Made by a program: the position numbers and the translations under genes
Assembly (NCBI GenBank): GCA_039915505.1
Contig: JBDSND010000004.1
Location: forward strand, 1 to 28,214
Length of the DNA stretch: 28,214 nucleotides
Reading direction: 5' to 3'
Source of the DNA: CAIWHR01 sp039915505
GTDB taxonomy: Bacteria > Pseudomonadota > Gammaproteobacteria > Burkholderiales > Casimicrobiaceae
The notes under the pieces: generated by a model
Told to the model about the DNA's origin: nothing
The model's input: only the letters and a program-made list of their open reading frames with translations
Databases searched by the model: none
Part shown: one piece after another, positions 25,618 to 28,214 of the stretch
Layout of the letters: each line of letters opens with the position of its first letter
Numbering within the stretch: position 1 is the stretch's first letter

Positions 25618-26039
25618 AGCCTTTGCCTCCTCGAGATGCGTCGTCGCCTGACGCGAAAAAACCTTCCCGCAGTGTAGGAGTTGCCGCGGTCGACGACTGT
25701 AAGACCCTGCAACGTTCGGGCGCAGGAAACGGCTGACACTCAACTTGTGGGCGACATCATTGCGCGCCCGGTCCAGCCGCCAGCCGACCCCCGGGAGCGT
25801 GCCGTGGCGGGTTCGGATGTGACCCATGGCGTTCGGCATAGCCGAGGAGAGATCGCCCTGGGCCCCGGGCGCACCCGACCGGACGCTCCGGCCTTGGCTT
25901 CGCGGACAGCGGTGGTTCTGCGGCGCGTTCCTTGCTTTCTGCCGTGCATCTTGGTCCACCTCCCTGCCCGCATCATGCCTTACCCCTCCTTTCGGCTCGC
26001 GATCCGTGGCTGCCGGTCCCTGACTGCGGCGGGGGTTTG
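25618..26039. other. Intergenic region between divergent genes
   Basis: About 420 bases between the divergent crystallin and PAS genes. No gene with a plausible start was found on either strand. It must hold both promoters. I could not identify convincing -35/-10 pairs, so alternative sigma factors are possible but unsupported. GGGGG four bases before the ATG at 26040 serves as the ribosome-binding site of the PAS gene. Confidence 0.5.
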
Positions 26040-28214
26040 ATGCCGCCGAACCGCCCCGACCGGGCGAGCGTGCAATCGCTCCCGGCCGACCTCGGCGCGC
26101 GGCTGCCCTTTCCGGCGCTGTCTCAGCGCAAGATCGACGCGATCGGCATTCCCCTGGCCTACGTCGACGGGGGCGAGCGTTATCGGTTCGTCAACCGGGC
26201 TTTCCTCGAGTGGACCGGCAAGCACGTCGAGCAGGTGATCGGGGAATCGGTCGTAGGGGTCATCGGCCCGGACAATTACGCCCTTTACCACGCCTACCTG
26301 CAGGCGGCACTGCGCGGCGAGCGCACCAGCTTCGACCGGCAGCTCGTTGGACCGGGACGACCCCCGTTCTGGATCCGTGTCGACTACCACCCGGATCGCG
26401 GTATCGACGGCGCGGTGCGCGGCCTCATCGTGACCTACTCGGATATCGATCAGCTCAAGCGCATCGAGCTCGAATCCGGACAACGCGAGCATCGGCTGCG
26501 CCTGGTCACCGACAACGCTGGATCGGCGATCTTCTATCTCGACCGGCAACTGCGGGTACGCTTCGCCAACCAGCCGTTTGCCGCAACGATCAACCAGGCG
26601 GTCGAGGATCTCCTCGGTGCGCCGATCAACGACGTGCTGCTGGTCGATGCGTGGACGGAGTTGCAACGTCACCTCGAGCGAGTATTCGCGGGCTCCAAGG
26701 TCAACTACGAGCGCCGTGAGCGTACGCCCTCGGGGGCGCTGCGCTGGACGCGCGTCTCCCTGCTGCCCGACCGGCACGGTGGTCGCGTGGTCGGTGCGTT
26801 CGCCGTGCTCACCGATATCGAGGACGACGTCCAGGTGCGCGAAGCCCTGCGCGCCCAAGAAGTGCAGCTGCGGCTGTTCGCCGACAACATTCCGGGCCCG
26901 ATCGCGTATCTCGATCGCGACCTGACGTACACGTTCTGCAACCAGGCCTTCGCCAGCTGGTTCGCTCGGCTGCAATCGGACATCTACGGCCGGACACCCG
27001 CCGAGGTGATGCCACCGGACGTCGCCGGGTTCATCCAGCCGATCCTCGAGCGCGCGCAGCGCGGCGAGCAAGTTGAATACGAGCGGGTTGCCACCACGCC
27101 CGATGGCCTGTGGCGCTGGATGCACGGCCGCGTCGCCCCGGACCTCGACGCGAGCGGCGGTGTACGAGGCCTGTACTGCACGGAATACGACATCCATGAC
27201 CTCAAGCTCACCGAGGAGGCGCTGGAGTCGCGCGAGGAGCAGCTGCGACTATTCACCGACAACATTCCCGAGCCGGTCGTGTACCTCGACGCGGAATGTC
27301 GCTACCTATTCGTGAACGAGGCGTTCCTGAGCCTTACCGGCGTCGACCGCGCGACCATCATCGGTTGTGGTCTCGACGAGGACCAGGGCTACGGCTCTCT
27401 GCTGCTCACGCCCTTCGTCGAGCGGGCGATGACCGGCGAGCATGTCACCTACGAACGGGCGGTCGTGGATACGCAGCGGCGCACGCGCTGGATGCGAGCT
27501 CGCATCGTGCCCGACCTCAAGTTCGACGGCACGATCAACGGCCTGTACATGGTCGCCCACGACATCACCGATCTGCGCGAAGCCCAGGATGCCCTGGCTG
27601 CCCGCGAGTCGCAGCTCCGCGCCATCATGGACGGCGTCCCTGCGCCGGTCGCCTACATCGATCTCGACCAGCGCTGTCCATACGTCAACCGCAGCTTCTT
27701 GCAATACTTTGGACTCGACCCGTCTGCGCTCGCCGACCTTCGGCTGCGTGACGTCATCGGTCGCGACATCTACCAGAGCGCGCAGGCGATGATCACCCGC
27801 GCGCTGGCTGGCGAGGCGACGACCTTCGATCGCCTCGTGCCTGGTGCCGGCGACGTTCGGCGCTGGATGACCATCCGCCTGGTCCCCGACGGCGCGCCTG
27901 GTGGGGAGGTGCACGGCGCGTTCGTGCTGATGAACGACATCGACGAGCTGAAGCAGGCGCAGGATGCCTTGCGCGCCTCGGAGGCGGAGCTGCGTCTCAT
28001 CATGGACAACGTCCCGGCGCGGGTCGCCTACGTCGACCGGGACTACCGCCTGCGCTTCGTCAACCGGCACAACGAGGAGTGGCTGGCAAGCGACCGGCAG
28101 GGGCTCACCGGCCAGCTGTTGAGCGCGGTGGTGGGCGAGGCACGCACGGCGGAGTTGCGGCCGCTGTTCGAGCGCGTGCTTCAGGGCGACGTGGTGTCCA
28201 CGGAACGCCTGCTC
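26040..28214 (+). CDS. Multi-PAS sensor protein, 3' end outside window
   Basis: 725 codons are visible and the frame is open at the right edge, so the protein is partial. After about 30 residues come at least six PAS domains. Repeats two to six start at L-R-x-(I/L/F)-x-D-N-x-P-like segments at residues 153, 277, 402, 526 and 651, a strict period of 124-125 residues; the first PAS begins near 31. Each has the pattern YLDRDLxYxFxNxAF, then a G-(E)-x-x-x-Y-E-R strand and an RWMxxxxVPD strand, and ends in a D-I-x-D/E-L-K helix joined to A-L-x-x-x-E-x-x-L-R. No membrane segment or signal peptide is seen, so sensing is probably cytoplasmic. The output domain (histidine kinase, GGDEF/EAL or other) lies beyond the edge. 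ATG 26040 has GGGGG upstream. Confidence 0.9.
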   Translation, partial: MPPNRPDRASVQSLPADLGARLPFPALSQRKIDAIGIPLAYVDGGERYRFVNRAFLEWTGKHVEQVIGESVVGVIGPDNYALYHAYLQAALRGERTSFDRQLVGPGRPPFWIRVDYHPDRGIDGAVRGLIVTYSDIDQLKRIELESGQREHRLRLVTDNAGSAIFYLDRQLRVRFANQPFAATINQAVEDLLGAPINDVLLVDAWTELQRHLERVFAGSKVNYERRERTPSGALRWTRVSLLPDRHGGRVVGAFAVLTDIEDDVQVREALRAQEVQLRLFADNIPGPIAYLDRDLTYTFCNQAFASWFARLQSDIYGRTPAEVMPPDVAGFIQPILERAQRGEQVEYERVATTPDGLWRWMHGRVAPDLDASGGVRGLYCTEYDIHDLKLTEEALESREEQLRLFTDNIPEPVVYLDAECRYLFVNEAFLSLTGVDRATIIGCGLDEDQGYGSLLLTPFVERAMTGEHVTYERAVVDTQRRTRWMRARIVPDLKFDGTINGLYMVAHDITDLREAQDALAARESQLRAIMDGVPAPVAYIDLDQRCPYVNRSFLQYFGLDPSALADLRLRDVIGRDIYQSAQAMITRALAGEATTFDRLVPGAGDVRRWMTIRLVPDGAPGGEVHGAFVLMNDIDELKQAQDALRASEAELRLIMDNVPARVAYVDRDYRLRFVNRHNEEWLASDRQGLTGQLLSAVVGEARTAELRPLFERVLQGDVVSTERLL

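Noticed and set aside
25980..27197. Minus-strand open frame of about 400 codons antisense to the PAS gene
   Set aside because: The plus strand has clear repeated PAS motifs over the same region. The antisense frame mirrors their codon pattern, which explains its own apparent repeats.

Overview
The window is high-GC chromosomal DNA from a proteobacterium, most likely a betaproteobacterium. This rests on the gene order (rimP-nusA-infB-rbfA-truB, rpsO-pnp, and aspS followed by nudB with FmdB and DUF502 genes upstream), on protein character and on base composition. No database search was possible, so genus is not assigned.

Layout. (1) 1-4093: after a terminator at the left edge come four minus-strand genes, read right to left: a HerA/DUF853-type ATPase, a proline-rich lipoprotein built on a 15-bp minisatellite, a GT4-type glycosyltransferase and a small BamE-like lipoprotein. 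(2) 4211-10737: the plus-strand translation/transcription operon rimP-nusA-infB-rbfA-truB. It has a recognisable promoter, and a strong intrinsic terminator lies between that promoter and rimP (probable attenuator). A 264-bp transposase-less element with terminal inverted repeats and CTAG target duplications sits between infB and rbfA, ending seven bases before the target duplication reaches the rbfA leader. (3) 10812-12646: a minus-strand block that splits the usual truB-rpsO junction. It holds a small membrane protein, a sulfotransferase and the collapsed remnant of a membrane sulfatase. (4) 12932-15596: rpsO-pnp with its own near-consensus promoter and a 12-bp-stem hairpin between the genes. 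(5) 15699-20764: a minus-strand cluster fmdB, DUF502 membrane protein, aspS, secreted guanyl-type RNase, barstar-type inhibitor, nudB and a periplasmic SIMPL protein. The genes from aspS on are tightly packed, with ATGA overlaps at two of the junctions.

(6) 20967-24540: a plus-strand SDR dehydrogenase of the type-2 3-hydroxyacyl-CoA dehydrogenase group, facing a minus-strand pair metY-dsbB (ATGA overlap) and a CoA-binding protein gene. (7) 24673-28214: a secreted protein with three beta/gamma-crystallin domains (minus strand), a 420-bp intergenic region, and the start of a large plus-strand protein of at least six tandem PAS domains that runs off the right edge.

Most of the window is housekeeping. 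The parts most worth a second look are the small mobile element at rbfA, the rimP attenuator, the RNase/barstar pair cotranscribed with aspS, the sulfatase remnant beside an intact sulfotransferase, the crystallin protein and the strictly periodic PAS array. I found no clear evidence for a wholly new multi-gene system.
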